From: BD2-11 sp965115885
GTDB lineage: Bacteria; Gemmatimonadota; Gemmatimonadetes; Longimicrobiales; Gaopeijiaceae
DNA: 64,000 nt
Direction of reading: 5' to 3'
Assembly (NCBI GenBank): GCA_965115885.1
Contig: OZ220479.1
Coordinates: 2,604,001 to 2,668,000, forward strand
The notes below the pieces were generated by a model that saw only the letters and a program-made list of their open reading frames with translations, was not told the DNA's origin and did not search any database. The number at the start of each line of letters is the position of its first letter. Within the stretch, counting starts at the first letter, position 1. Both the position numbers and the translations under genes were made by a program. Positions 27,928-36,181 of the stretch are shown piece after piece.

Positions 27928-29054
27928 TTCGAGCGGCGACGGCGACCGCGGGCCTCCTCGCGCTGGCGGCCGCGGGGGCGGCCGAGCCTCCTCGGCAATG
28001 GAATCCGAGCCTTCCGCAGGAGAACGACCCCCCGTGGACGAGGGAGGCCATGTTCAGGGACGCTCCCCGAGACAGAATCAGGGCCACCACCGCACGCGAG
28101 GCGATCCGGATGGGGTATTTTCCGGTCCCTACGATCCCGACGACGCTCGAGCCGCCCCAAGGCTATCGCAGGCTGGGGCCTACCCAGGAATGGGACCCGA
28201 GCAGCCCGCCGGAACAAGACCCCTTTGGGGTAAGGGATGTGGTTTTTAGGGGCACGCCCCGAGACAGCATCCGAGCCACCACCGCACGTGAGGCAATGCG
28301 GATGGGGTACTTCCCGGTCCCACGGGAGCCCGAGCGCCCGCTCGCGCCCGTCCCGCTCCATGCCCAGGACGAACTCTTCGCGGAAGGCAACCGACTCTAC
28401 CGGCAGGAGGACTACCGGGGCGCGCTCGACAACTATCTGCGCATTCGCGACGCCGGCTTCGAGAGCCCGGCCCTCTACTACAACATCGGCAACGCGTACT
28501 TCAAGACCGACGAATTGGGCCGCGCCGTCCTCTTCTACGAACGGGCCCGGCGCTTGGCCCCCAACGACGCCGACATTCTCGCCAACCTGGAGCTGGCCCG
28601 CTCGTTGGGAACCGACGAGATCGTCCCGCTGCCGCGCTTCTGGCTCTTCCGGGTCGGGTCGTGGTGGACGAACCTCCTCCCGCGCTCGCTCCTCGTCGGA
28701 ATCGCGGCCGCGGGCTACCTGGTCGCGATCGGGGCGGCGGCGACGCTGGTGCTCGGGCTGGGCGCGGCGGCGTGGGCCCGCCGCGTCGTCGTGGCGGGCG
28801 GGGTGCTGGCGTTGCTTGCGGGCACCACTCTGACCGTGCGCGAAACCGGGCTGGGACAGACCGCCCAGGCAGTCGTGCTCGTCGCCGAGGTGGGCGTCCA
28901 GAGCGCCCCTTCCGACGACCCCGCGCTCCAGCTCTTCGTCATCCACGAGGGTACGCGGGTGCGCGTGGACCGGCGTTCCGCGGAGTGGCTGGAGGTGGTG
29001 CTGGAAGACGGCAAGGTGGGCTGGGTGCGGGCGGAGGCGCTGGAGGAAGTGTAG
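27924..29054 (+). CDS. TPR and SH3-like protein of the Bat cluster (BatE-like), with inserted repeats
   Basis: This is a 376-residue protein starting at the ATG that overlaps batD. After a signal-like stretch (residues 1-20) comes an unusual pair of 45-residue repeats (about 25-69 and 89-133), then a second signal-end-like stretch (APVPLHAQ, about 145-152) directly before the TPRs (DELFAEGNRLYRQEDY, about 153). Two membrane helices (about 255-310, SLLVGIAAAGYLVAIGAA and VVVAGGVLALLAGTTL) precede an SH3-like domain (HEGTRVRVDRRSAEWLEVVL). The TPR-TM-TM-SH3 layout is BatE. The repeats appear to split what was one signal peptide, so export may be altered. It closes the cluster. Confidence 0.8.
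   Translation: MIRAATATAGLLALAAAGAAEPPRQWNPSLPQENDPPWTREAMFRDAPRDRIRATTAREAIRMGYFPVPTIPTTLEPPQGYRRLGPTQEWDPSSPPEQDPFGVRDVVFRGTPRDSIRATTAREAMRMGYFPVPREPERPLAPVPLHAQDELFAEGNRLYRQEDYRGALDNYLRIRDAGFESPALYYNIGNAYFKTDELGRAVLFYERARRLAPNDADILANLELARSLGTDEIVPLPRFWLFRVGSWWTNLLPRSLLVGIAAAGYLVAIGAAATLVLGLGAAAWARRVVVAGGVLALLAGTTLTVRETGLGQTAQAVVLVAEVGVQSAPSDDPALQLFVIHEGTRVRVDRRSAEWLEVVLEDGKVGWVRAEALEEV
27996..28130 (+). repeat. Coding repeat, copy 1, in the BatE-like gene
   Basis: First of two in-frame 135-bp copies, 192 bp apart. It encodes QWNPSLPQENDPPW, then RIRATTAREAIRMGYFPVP. The last 65 bp are nearly identical to copy 2. The sequence is less G/C-rich at third positions than the rest of the gene (for example GGGGTATTTTCCGG). 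Confidence 0.75.
28188..28322 (+). repeat. Coding repeat, copy 2, in the BatE-like gene
   Basis: Second copy, encoding EWDPSSPPEQDPF, then SIRATTAREAMRMGYFPVP. It aligns with copy 1 without gaps over 45 codons. It ends about 20 codons before the TPR domain. Confidence 0.75.
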
Positions 29055-29234
29055 AAGACGCGGCGAACCGCATCCGGACCCGTCGGCGCGACGACGTGCG
29101 CTCCGGCACGCCGTCCCCCATTTTTCGGACTCTCGAGGCAGACCGGACTCGCGGGAACCGGCGTGGACCGCCAGGGGTTCAATTTCGAGACGGCGCGGGA
29201 GGCGTGCGCCCGACCCATGGAGGGAGCGACGAAG

Positions 29235-30122
29235 ATGAGGCACGGACGCGTCCGGACGGGGCGGCGGCGACGGAGGGGGGACGGCGCGGCCGTCCTCGTC
29301 GCCAGCCTCCTGGTCGCGTTCCGGTTCGGCCTCGTTCCCGACGTAGAGGCGCAGGAGCCGAAGCAGGACCGCGAAAACGTCCGCGTGTCGGTGCACGGCA
29401 TCGTCTACGACGCCCGCACGGGAACCGTCGTCCCGGGAGCCGCCGTGTATCTGGAGGGCGAGGGGTACGGGGTGCTGTCGGACTCCGCGGGCGTCTTCCG
29501 CTTCGCGAACGTCGCCCCCGGAAGCGAACTCGTCGCCGCAGTCCAGTTCGGATACGAAGAAGCGACGGCCCCGATCGACGTGCCCGAGGGCGGCGCCTTC
29601 CTCGAGATCGAACTCGCGCCCCGGCCCATCCTGCTGGACGGCGTCACCGCCGTGGTCGACAACGTCGGCACGATGGAGCGGCGGATGCGCTCGCGGCGGC
29701 GGGCGGTTCCGTACCACTCCCGCGCGTTCGACCAGGAGCGGATGTTGCGCAGTCCTGCGGCGAACGTCCTCGATTTCCTGCTGTACGAAACCCGCTACGG
29801 CCCGGTCCGTTGCCCGGCCGGAGCCGATTTCTCCGGAGGCGGGAATTCGGTCCGAAGCCTGGGGTGGACCTCCCTGCGGATGCCCGGTCCGCCTTCGAGC
29901 CACTGCATCGTCCGGCGGGGGCGTACGGTCAGCCCGAGAGTGTACGTCGACGAGGTGCCGATCCTCGGCGGCCTGGACGTGCTCGAGAGCTATCCGACGG
30001 CGCAGATCTACGCGCTGGAGATCTATTCCCAAGGGGCCGAGATCCGCGCCTACACCTACAACTTCATGCAACGCATGGCTCGTCGGCCCATCGCGCTGAC
30101 CCCCATAAACCTTTGGCCGTGA
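29235..30122 (+). CDS. Secreted carboxypeptidase-regulatory-like / plug-like protein
   Basis: From the ATG at 29235 (preceded by GGAGGGAG) the product has 295 residues. A twin-basic N-terminus and hydrophobic run end near VEAQ (about residue 40), giving a signal peptide. Residues about 48-125 are a carboxypeptidase regulatory-like beta-sandwich (SVHGIVYDARTGTVVPGAAVYLEG, SDSAGVFRFANVAPG). The remainder resembles a TonB-receptor plug fragment (PRVYVDEVPILGGLDVLESYPTAQIYALEIYS), but no barrel follows. It may therefore be a stand-alone member of a family common in Gemmatimonadota, with unknown binding role. In-frame ATGs at 29163 and 29217 are less likely starts. No operon partner is evident. 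Confidence 0.75.
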   Translation: MRHGRVRTGRRRRRGDGAAVLVASLLVAFRFGLVPDVEAQEPKQDRENVRVSVHGIVYDARTGTVVPGAAVYLEGEGYGVLSDSAGVFRFANVAPGSELVAAVQFGYEEATAPIDVPEGGAFLEIELAPRPILLDGVTAVVDNVGTMERRMRSRRRAVPYHSRAFDQERMLRSPAANVLDFLLYETRYGPVRCPAGADFSGGGNSVRSLGWTSLRMPGPPSSHCIVRRGRTVSPRVYVDEVPILGGLDVLESYPTAQIYALEIYSQGAEIRAYTYNFMQRMARRPIALTPINLWP

Positions 30123-30260
30123 GGCGGCCAAGCCGCCGGTGCAGCGCCCTTGATCCCCGGGGCGGCACGCGCCAACCTTCTGCGCACCGCTCGTCGCAAC
30201 CGCATCGACCTCGGTCCCGCCGAGGTTCCGTAGCCGTCGGATTCGGAGGCCCGCGTCGCC

Positions 30261-30602
30261 ATGCCCACAGAGCCGAACGAGACTCCGCAGCAACGCCGCA
30301 CGCAACTTCGTCGGCGCAACCGGGGGCTCGGGCGCGCGCTCTTGGCCGTCGGGCTGGTCGTGCTTTCGCTGCCGCTGGCGACCAACTTGACGCGCGGGAC
30401 CGATCCGGAGCGCCCGGAGGATCCGCCGCCGGAGATGTTGCGCAAAGCCGGGCTGGCGGAGAACCGGGGCGACACCGAGCTCGCCGCCCAACTCTACGAA
30501 CGCGTGCTGGAGCTCGAGATGGGCGAGGCGCCGCGGGACACGCTCAAGGCGATCGTCCGCGCGGCGCGAGCCGGGCTGGCGCGCATCGCGCGAGCCCGGT
30601 GA
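30261..30602 (+). CDS. Small single-pass membrane protein, hypothetical
   Basis: I do not recognise this 113-residue protein. A basic N-terminus (RRTQLRRRNRGLGR) precedes one transmembrane helix (about residues 26-42, ALLAVGLVVLSLPLA). A short helical domain follows with a TPR-like helix pair (RKAGLAENRGDTELAAQLYERVLEL). Codon use is like that of its neighbours. It is about 100 bp upstream of the quinone oxidoreductase gene on the same strand. Confidence 0.55.
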   Translation: MPTEPNETPQQRRTQLRRRNRGLGRALLAVGLVVLSLPLATNLTRGTDPERPEDPPPEMLRKAGLAENRGDTELAAQLYERVLELEMGEAPRDTLKAIVRAARAGLARIARAR

Positions 30603-30705
30603 GCCCGCCTCCCGCAGCCGAAACCGTCCGCCGGGCCGCCCGCGCGCCGCGCCGCCCGCGAAGCCCCGCGCGCCGCCCCCGCCCCTCACCCTCGACGAGA
30701 CCGGC

Positions 30706-31728
30706 ATGACCACGACCATGGCGATCTGCATCCACGGGCCCGGAGGCCCGGAAACGATGCGCTGGGAGCAGGTGTCCCTGCCCGAACCCGGGCCGGGCGA
30801 GGCGCTCGTCCGCCACGAGGCGGTCGGGCTGAACTTCATCGACACCTACCACCGCAGCGGGCTCTACCCGGTGCCGTCGTTGCCGGCCGTGCTGGGGATG
30901 GAGGCGGCCGGGGTGGTGGAGGCGGTCGGGCCGCCGATCTCGGACGGACAGATCCTTCGACCCGGCGACCGAATCGCCTACGGGAGCGTGTTGGGCGCCT
31001 ATTCCGAGCGGCGAGTGCTCCCCGCCGACCAGCTGGTGCGCGTCCCCGCCGAGGTGAGCTCCGAGGACGCCGCCGCGGCCATGCTGAAGGGCATGACTTC
31101 GTGGTATCTCTGCCGCCGCACCCACCGGGTGCGCGCCGACGAAACCGTGTTGGTCCATGCGGCCGCAGGCGGGGTGGGAACCATCCTGTGCCAATGGTGC
31201 AAAGCGTTGGGCGCAAACGTGATCGGAACCGTGGGAAGCGCCGTGAAAGGCCGTCTCGCGCGTGAGCGCGGGTGCGACCACGTCATCTTCTACAAGGAAG
31301 AGGACTTCGTTCGGCGAGTGCGCGAAATCACCGACGGCGCAGGCGTTCCGGTGGTGTTCGACGGGGTGGGCGAAGCCACCTTCGACGGGTCCATGGAGTG
31401 CCTGGCCCGCTTCGGCACGATGATCACCTTCGGCAACGCTTCCGGACCGGTGCCTCCTCTGAACCTGCTGCGCCTGAGCGCGAAGGCGATCACCGTCGCC
31501 CGGCCGTCGCTCAAGCCGTACATCGAGCGGCGCGCGGACTTGGAGGAAGCCGCCGGAGAACTCCTCGAGCACATTCGGGCGGGCCGTATCCGGCTCACCG
31601 TCGGCCAACGCTTCCCCCTGTCCGAAGCCGCCCGGGCCCATCGCGCCCTGGAATCGCGGCAGACGCGGGGCTGCACCGTCCTGCTGCCCCGACCCCGTCG
31701 CCCACGCACATCCCCGGAGGCCCCGTGA
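30706..31728 (+). CDS. qor: Quinone oxidoreductase, zinc-independent MDR family
   Basis: This 340-residue NADPH-dependent quinone reductase belongs to the medium-chain dehydrogenase/reductase superfamily and acts in the cytoplasm. Features include an N-terminal GroES-like domain (VGLNFIDTYHRSGLYP, LGMEAAGVV), a Rossmann domain with AAAGGVGT for NADP, and the QOR phrase GADHVI in the variant form GCDHVIFY. The typical zinc-binding cysteines are absent, as expected. The C-terminal GRIRLTVGQRFPLSEAARAH matches Qor, though quoted here as its signature only. The stop overlaps the next gene's GTG start (GTGA). The family reduces quinones by one electron; an alternative role as a general enal reductase is possible. 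Confidence 0.9.
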   Translation: MTTTMAICIHGPGGPETMRWEQVSLPEPGPGEALVRHEAVGLNFIDTYHRSGLYPVPSLPAVLGMEAAGVVEAVGPPISDGQILRPGDRIAYGSVLGAYSERRVLPADQLVRVPAEVSSEDAAAAMLKGMTSWYLCRRTHRVRADETVLVHAAAGGVGTILCQWCKALGANVIGTVGSAVKGRLARERGCDHVIFYKEEDFVRRVREITDGAGVPVVFDGVGEATFDGSMECLARFGTMITFGNASGPVPPLNLLRLSAKAITVARPSLKPYIERRADLEEAAGELLEHIRAGRIRLTVGQRFPLSEAARAHRALESRQTRGCTVLLPRPRRPRTSPEAP

Positions 31729-32543
31729 TTCGAACGTCCGTCGCCGCAGCGCTCGCCCTGCTCCTAACCGCGAACGCCGCCGCCGCGCAGCGGCCCAACA
31801 CCGTCTTTCTCGACGAGCTCACTTGGACCGAGGTGCGGTCCGCCATCGACGAGGGCGTCACCACCGTCATCGTGCCCACTGCGGGAACCGAGCAGAACGG
31901 ACCCCACATGGTGCTCGGCAAACACAAGTTCATCGTCGACCACGCGTCCGACCTGATCGCGCGCGAACTGGGCAACGCACTGGTGGCGCCGGTCGTCGCC
32001 TACGTTCCCGAAGGCGCCCTCGACGGATCCGACGGCGGTCCCACCGGGCACATGCGCTACGCGGGAACGATCACGCTTCCCAACGAGCATTTCATGAAGC
32101 TGCTCGAGTACGCGGCCCGGAGCCTCGAGGTGCACGGCTTCACCGACATCGTCTTCATCGGCGACAGCGGCGGAAACCAGAACGGCATGCGCGCGGTGTC
32201 GGAGATGCTGAACGAGGAATGGGCGGACGAGGGAAGGGCGGGCCGGGTCCACTTCGTGGGCGACTACTACGCCGACAACGGCTTCCGCGATTGGCTCATG
32301 GAAGAGCACGGCCACGACGCGGCGACCATCGGCGGACACGCCGGCATCAGCGACACGTCCCAGCTCCTCCACGTCGCGCCCGAGCACATCCGCCCGGGCG
32401 AGCTCGCGCCCGGGGGCGGGTACGAGGGGAGCGGCGTTTCCGGCGATCCCACCAAGGCCTCGGCCGAGTACGGCAGGATGGGCATCCAGCTCAAGGTACA
32501 GGCCGCGGTGCGCCAAATCCGCGAGCTGGCCCGAGGGCGGTAG
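31725..32543 (+). CDS. Secreted creatininase-family amidohydrolase
   Basis: This 272-residue member of the creatininase (creatinine amidohydrolase) family starts at GTG 31725, overlapping qor by 4 bp. A signal peptide ends at AAAAQ (about residue 23). Metal-ligand motifs are recognisable: TAGTEQNGPHM with E and H, then GKHKFIVDH, GDSGGNQNGM and GGHAGISDTS. The family usually has EQHGPH with a close pair of metals; here Asn replaces the usual His in EQ-N-GPH, so the substrate may differ from creatinine. Secreted members are frequent in Gemmatimonadota, with unknown substrates. The upstream partner is a quinone oxidoreductase and the downstream gene an ALDH7. Confidence 0.85.
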   Translation: MIRTSVAAALALLLTANAAAAQRPNTVFLDELTWTEVRSAIDEGVTTVIVPTAGTEQNGPHMVLGKHKFIVDHASDLIARELGNALVAPVVAYVPEGALDGSDGGPTGHMRYAGTITLPNEHFMKLLEYAARSLEVHGFTDIVFIGDSGGNQNGMRAVSEMLNEEWADEGRAGRVHFVGDYYADNGFRDWLMEEHGHDAATIGGHAGISDTSQLLHVAPEHIRPGELAPGGGYEGSGVSGDPTKASAEYGRMGIQLKVQAAVRQIRELARGR

Positions 32544-32646
32544 AAGACGAGAACGCGGAACCGACGCGCCGGACATCGAAAGCGGCCGGACCCGACCCGG
32601 ATCGAGAAACCGACGACCAAATCGACGCAAGGACGATTCGACCAAG

Positions 32647-34254
32647 ATGAATCCCTCGACCACGACGACCCCGGCGCCCGCAGTCGCCACCTCTTCGCGC
32701 AGCGCGCGCCTGCTGGCGGCGCTGGGACTCGACGACGCGAATCCGGGCGGATTCGCCGGCGAATGGCTGGGCTCGGGGCCGGAGCTGGAGGTCCGCACCC
32801 CCATCGACGGCTCGCGCATCGCGACCGTGCGCCAAGTCACCGAGGAGGAATACGATCGCATCGTCGAGCGGGCGCACGAGGCGTTCCTCCGGTGGCGAAC
32901 GGTGCCGGCGCCCAAGCGCGGCGAGATCGTGCGCCGGATCGGCGACAGGCTGCGTCGGCACAAGTCGGAGCTTGGAGAATTGGTGACGCTAGAGATGGGC
33001 AAGATCCTCGCCGAGGGCGAAGGCGAAGTGCAGGAGATGATCGACATCTGCGACTTCGCGACCGGCCTCTCGCGCCAGCTCTACGGGCTCTCCATGAACT
33101 CCGAGCGGCCCGATCACCGCATGTTCGAGCAGTGGCACCCGCTGGGGGTGGTGGCGGTCATCTCGGCCTTCAACTTCCCGGTCGCGGTCTGGAGCTGGAA
33201 CGCCGCCATCGCCGCGGTCTGCGGGGACGCCACCCTCTGGAAACCGTCCAGTCAGACCCCGCTCACGGCGATCGCGTGCACGCGCATCGCGGCCGAGGTG
33301 GCGCGCGAAAACGGTCACGACCCCGCCATCTTCTCGCTCGCGGTGGGACGGGGATCCACCGTGGGCGACCGGCTCCTGCACGACCGGCGCATTCCGCTGG
33401 TCTCCGCCACCGGGAGTTGCCGGATGGGCTACCGTGTGGCCGAAGTGGTGGGCAGACGGCTGGGCCGCACCATCCTCGAGCTGGGCGGCAACAACGCCGT
33501 CGTCGTCACCCCGCACGCCGACATGGACTTGGCGCTCCCCGCCATCCTGTTCGGCTCCGTGGGCACCGCCGGCCAGCGCTGCACGAGCACCCGCCGCATC
33601 ATCGCGCACGAGTCCATACGTGCGGAGTTGGAGCGGCGGCTGGTCGCCGCCTACGGGGACGTGCGCATCGGCGACCCGCGCGATCCCTCCACGCTGATGG
33701 GTCCGGTGGTGAACCGCCAGGCGGTCGCCGACCTGGAGGACGCCGTGCGCCAAGTCGTGCGCGAGGGCGGCGAGATCCTCTGCGGAGGCGAGCGCCTGGA
33801 CGGCGCCGCCTTCCCCGGCGGCCACTACGTCACCCCATGCATCGCCCGCGCGCGCAACGAGTTCGACATCGTGCAGGAGGAAACCTTCGCGCCCATCCTC
33901 TACACCTTGGGCTACGGACGCGCGGACGCGACCCCGGCGCAGGCGGTGGACGAGGTCGCCGAGGCGATCGCCCAGCACAACGACGTGCCCCAGGGGCTCT
34001 CGTCGGCGATCTTCACCGAGCACATGCGCGAGGCGGAACTCTTCCTCTCCCACCGCGGCAGCGACTGCGGCATCGCCAACGTCAACATCGGCACCAGCGG
34101 CGCGGAGATCGGGGGCGCCTTCGGCGGAGAGAAGGAGACCGGGGGCGGGCGCGAGTCCGGTTCCGACGCGTGGAAGGCCTACATGCGGCGGCAGACCAAC
34201 ACGGTCAACTGGAGCCCGGAGCTACCGCTGGCCCAAGGAGTGCGCTTCGGCTGA
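32647..34254 (+). CDS. Aldehyde dehydrogenase, ALDH7 (aminoadipate-semialdehyde / antiquitin) type
   Basis: This 535-residue NAD(P)-dependent aldehyde dehydrogenase most closely resembles the ALDH7 group, which oxidises 2-aminoadipate-6-semialdehyde (piperideine-6-carboxylate) in lysine breakdown. The catalytic Cys is in GTAGQRCTSTRR, the general base Glu in LELGGNN, and the cofactor loop is NFPVAVWSWN. The C-terminal NVNIGTSGAEIGGAFGGEKE is a characteristic ALDH7 phrase, here given in part. The start ATG follows AAGGACGATTCGACC. No other lysine-degradation gene is close, so the substrate is inferred from the family. The end is 45 bp from the converging nitrilase-family gene. Confidence 0.9.
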   Translation: MNPSTTTTPAPAVATSSRSARLLAALGLDDANPGGFAGEWLGSGPELEVRTPIDGSRIATVRQVTEEEYDRIVERAHEAFLRWRTVPAPKRGEIVRRIGDRLRRHKSELGELVTLEMGKILAEGEGEVQEMIDICDFATGLSRQLYGLSMNSERPDHRMFEQWHPLGVVAVISAFNFPVAVWSWNAAIAAVCGDATLWKPSSQTPLTAIACTRIAAEVARENGHDPAIFSLAVGRGSTVGDRLLHDRRIPLVSATGSCRMGYRVAEVVGRRLGRTILELGGNNAVVVTPHADMDLALPAILFGSVGTAGQRCTSTRRIIAHESIRAELERRLVAAYGDVRIGDPRDPSTLMGPVVNRQAVADLEDAVRQVVREGGEILCGGERLDGAAFPGGHYVTPCIARARNEFDIVQEETFAPILYTLGYGRADATPAQAVDEVAEAIAQHNDVPQGLSSAIFTEHMREAELFLSHRGSDCGIANVNIGTSGAEIGGAFGGEKETGGGRESGSDAWKAYMRRQTNTVNWSPELPLAQGVRFG

Positions 34255-34299
34255 AGCCATGGTCCGCCGCCCGCGGGACGGAATCCACGGCGGCGCGCG

Positions 34300-35133
34300 T
34301 CACTTCGAAGCTTCCCCGACCCGCCTCCAGGCGCGCTCGTAGACCTCGGGCCGCACGTCCAGGTAGCCGGGGTAGTCCGTGCGGGCGTGCGCCAGCACGG
34401 ACCCCTCCAGCGTGACGGCCGCCACCGGGTCGGCGGTCTCGAGCAACACCTCGCCCGTCGGACCCGCGACCATGGAGGGTCCCCCGATCACCCCGCCCGA
34501 TCTCGCGCCGGGTCGGTTGACCGACACCACGTAGACGGAACCGGTGACGGCGTTGGCCCGCAGGACCAGCCGCCAGCGCGGATAGGTCTCCGCCGGGGTG
34601 GCGCGCGGCAGGAGGAGGACGTCGGCGCCCATGGCGGCCAGCGCATGGCCGGCCTGGGGACGGTTTGCGTCCGAGCAAACCTGCACCCCGACGCCGAATC
34701 CGCCCACCTCCACCGGCGGCGCCAGCCGCTTGCCCGGCTCGTAGTGGTGCGCCTCCCAGTACCCTTCCTCGTCGGGGAGATGGATCTTGCGATAGCGCGA
34801 CAGCTCTTCGCCGGCGGAATCGAAGAGCACGGCGGTGTTGTGCCGACGATCCGTTTTCGGGTCGCGCACGATGGCGCCGCCCAACACCGCCAGCCCGGTC
34901 GCGCGCGCGGCCAAGGCCATCGCGCTCTGGCGGGGGCCGCCGGGCGGCTCGGCGTGCGCGTCCGAGGGGGTCCGGCCCAAGGGCACCCAGTCGTTCAGCG
35001 GCAACTCGGGCAGAACCGCCAGCTCGGCGCCCCGCTTCTTCGCCTCGCACAGACGGGCGAGCATCCGTTGCTCGTCGTCCCGACTCGGAAAGACATCGGC
35101 GATGAGAGCGACGGTGAGGTTCTTGGGCTTCAC
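34300..35133 (-). CDS. Carbon-nitrogen hydrolase (nitrilase superfamily)
   Basis: This 277-residue cytoplasmic amidase-like hydrolase has the full Glu-Lys-Cys triad: E in VLPELPLNDW, K in YRKIHLPDEEGYW and C in VQVCSDANRP. After the cysteine the normal glutamate-rich helix is replaced by the AN-R-P form, as in several N-carbamoyl-amidase relatives. The GTG start at 35133 follows GGAATCC. Possible substrates include N-carbamoyl amino acids or omega-amides, but none is favoured by context. It converges on the ALDH7 gene. The final VRPEVYERAWRRVGE is ordinary for the family. Confidence 0.85.
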   Translation of the reverse strand: MKPKNLTVALIADVFPSRDDEQRMLARLCEAKKRGAELAVLPELPLNDWVPLGRTPSDAHAEPPGGPRQSAMALAARATGLAVLGGAIVRDPKTDRRHNTAVLFDSAGEELSRYRKIHLPDEEGYWEAHHYEPGKRLAPPVEVGGFGVGVQVCSDANRPQAGHALAAMGADVLLLPRATPAETYPRWRLVLRANAVTGSVYVVSVNRPGARSGGVIGGPSMVAGPTGEVLLETADPVAAVTLEGSVLAHARTDYPGYLDVRPEVYERAWRRVGEASK

Positions 35134-35541
35134 CGGAAGGGATTCCAGATTGCGGCGACGCGAACAGGCGACTCTCGGAAAGGAACGCAACGGCTTCGGA
35201 AGGTGGTGTTCCCCGCCAGGGGATCGCCAAACCAGCCGCGACGCGACGCCCGCCTCGCACCGCGCCACGGGATCGAACCCGGACGAGCGCCGGGAGTTCC
35301 GCTGAAGGCCGGAAGCCCGACATGCCGTTCCGGATGCCGCCTTCCCCTCGACGGACCCAAGTGCGCCCTCCGCTCGCCTCGGGAGAGCGCCGCAGGTCGC
35401 CGTCGCCGCACGCTCGGAGCGATCCTCGTCGGAGCGGCTCGGTCTCGATCGGTGCAGTGGCCGACAGCAGCGACACGGACAAGGAGAAATCGCTACTGCA
35501 TCGAACCAGCGACGCGTCTCGAACCGGTTAGCGGACTCCGG
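35134..35541. other. 408-bp gap without a gene
   Basis: Between the nitrilase start and the NYN gene stop I see no coding sequence that I can support. A T-loop-like GGGTTCGATCCC on the minus strand (35269-35280) is not part of a foldable tRNA. Confidence 0.45.
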
Positions 35542-36181
35542 TCACAAGTGTGGCGCAACATCAGCGCGGGGTCGACGATCAAGGTCCAGGGAGGTGGCTT
35601 CGCGAGGGCCGGCGGACGGATGGCCCGGTGGAGGCGGCTCGAGGAAGGTCACACTCTCGTAGAAGTCGTCAAGAGCGATGAAGACGCCCTTTTCCGTGGC
35701 CCATTCCCGCATCCGGCGGGCACAACTGCGACGCCAAGACAATACCTCGATCCGCCATCCGCGGCCGCGCATACGTTCCAGGTCGGGCGTGGAACCCCGC
35801 GCCTTCGGAGAATCCTCGGCCATCGCCGGTGAGAAGTACGGCAATTCCAGGGTCGCCGTTGAAGTCGAAACCGTCCCGCAACATTTCGGTTTGAAGCAGC
35901 TGATCGACCCCTTGCTCGCCACCGCTCAGGGACCCGCGCTCCAGAAGACGGACTTCGATGCCCTCGTTTTCCATGCTGTTCCAAACGTGGCGAAGCTCAG
36001 GGGGTACGGAGCCCACGGCCAGCGCCTTCTCCACCTGGCGACCCGCGCGAGCGAGATCGAGAAGATTGCGGAAATGAATCCGGACTCTTATGCGCGCGGC
36101 CTCGCCTTCGCGCTGGGCCGCAACTTCCCTGGCACCGATGAAGACGTTCGAGTTGTCCCAGTATATGAATGCCTTGTTCAT
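35542..36181 (-). pseudogene. NYN-domain (LabA/PIN-like) protein, frameshifted
   Basis: The product begins MNKAFIYWDNSNVFIG at the ATG at 36181, a typical NYN-domain start with the metal-binding D in WDNSN. It continues through GGEQGVDQLLQTEMLRD and AVLLTGDGRGF, which carry the other acidic residues. It then loses frame at the GGG run 35785-35787. The expected continuation (DLERMRGRGWRIEVLSWRRS, VFIALDDFYESVTFLE) is intact in the other frame to a stop at 35542. Removing one base restores a protein of about 210 residues. NYN proteins are predicted ribonucleases of the PIN superfamily. The gene is AT-richer than its neighbours and sits beside an inverted-repeat element, suggesting an acquired islet. 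Confidence 0.78.

Noticed and set aside
27795..30845. Long leftward open frame over the Bat cluster end
   Set aside because: It is antisense to clear genes (BatE-like, carboxypeptidase-regulatory-like, small membrane protein) and reads as Arg/Gly/Pro-rich noise.
35269..35280. Minus-strand GGGTTCGATCCC, a T-loop-like motif that might mark a tRNA
   Set aside because: The flanks do not form a 5-bp T stem, an anticodon arm or an acceptor stem in either direction.
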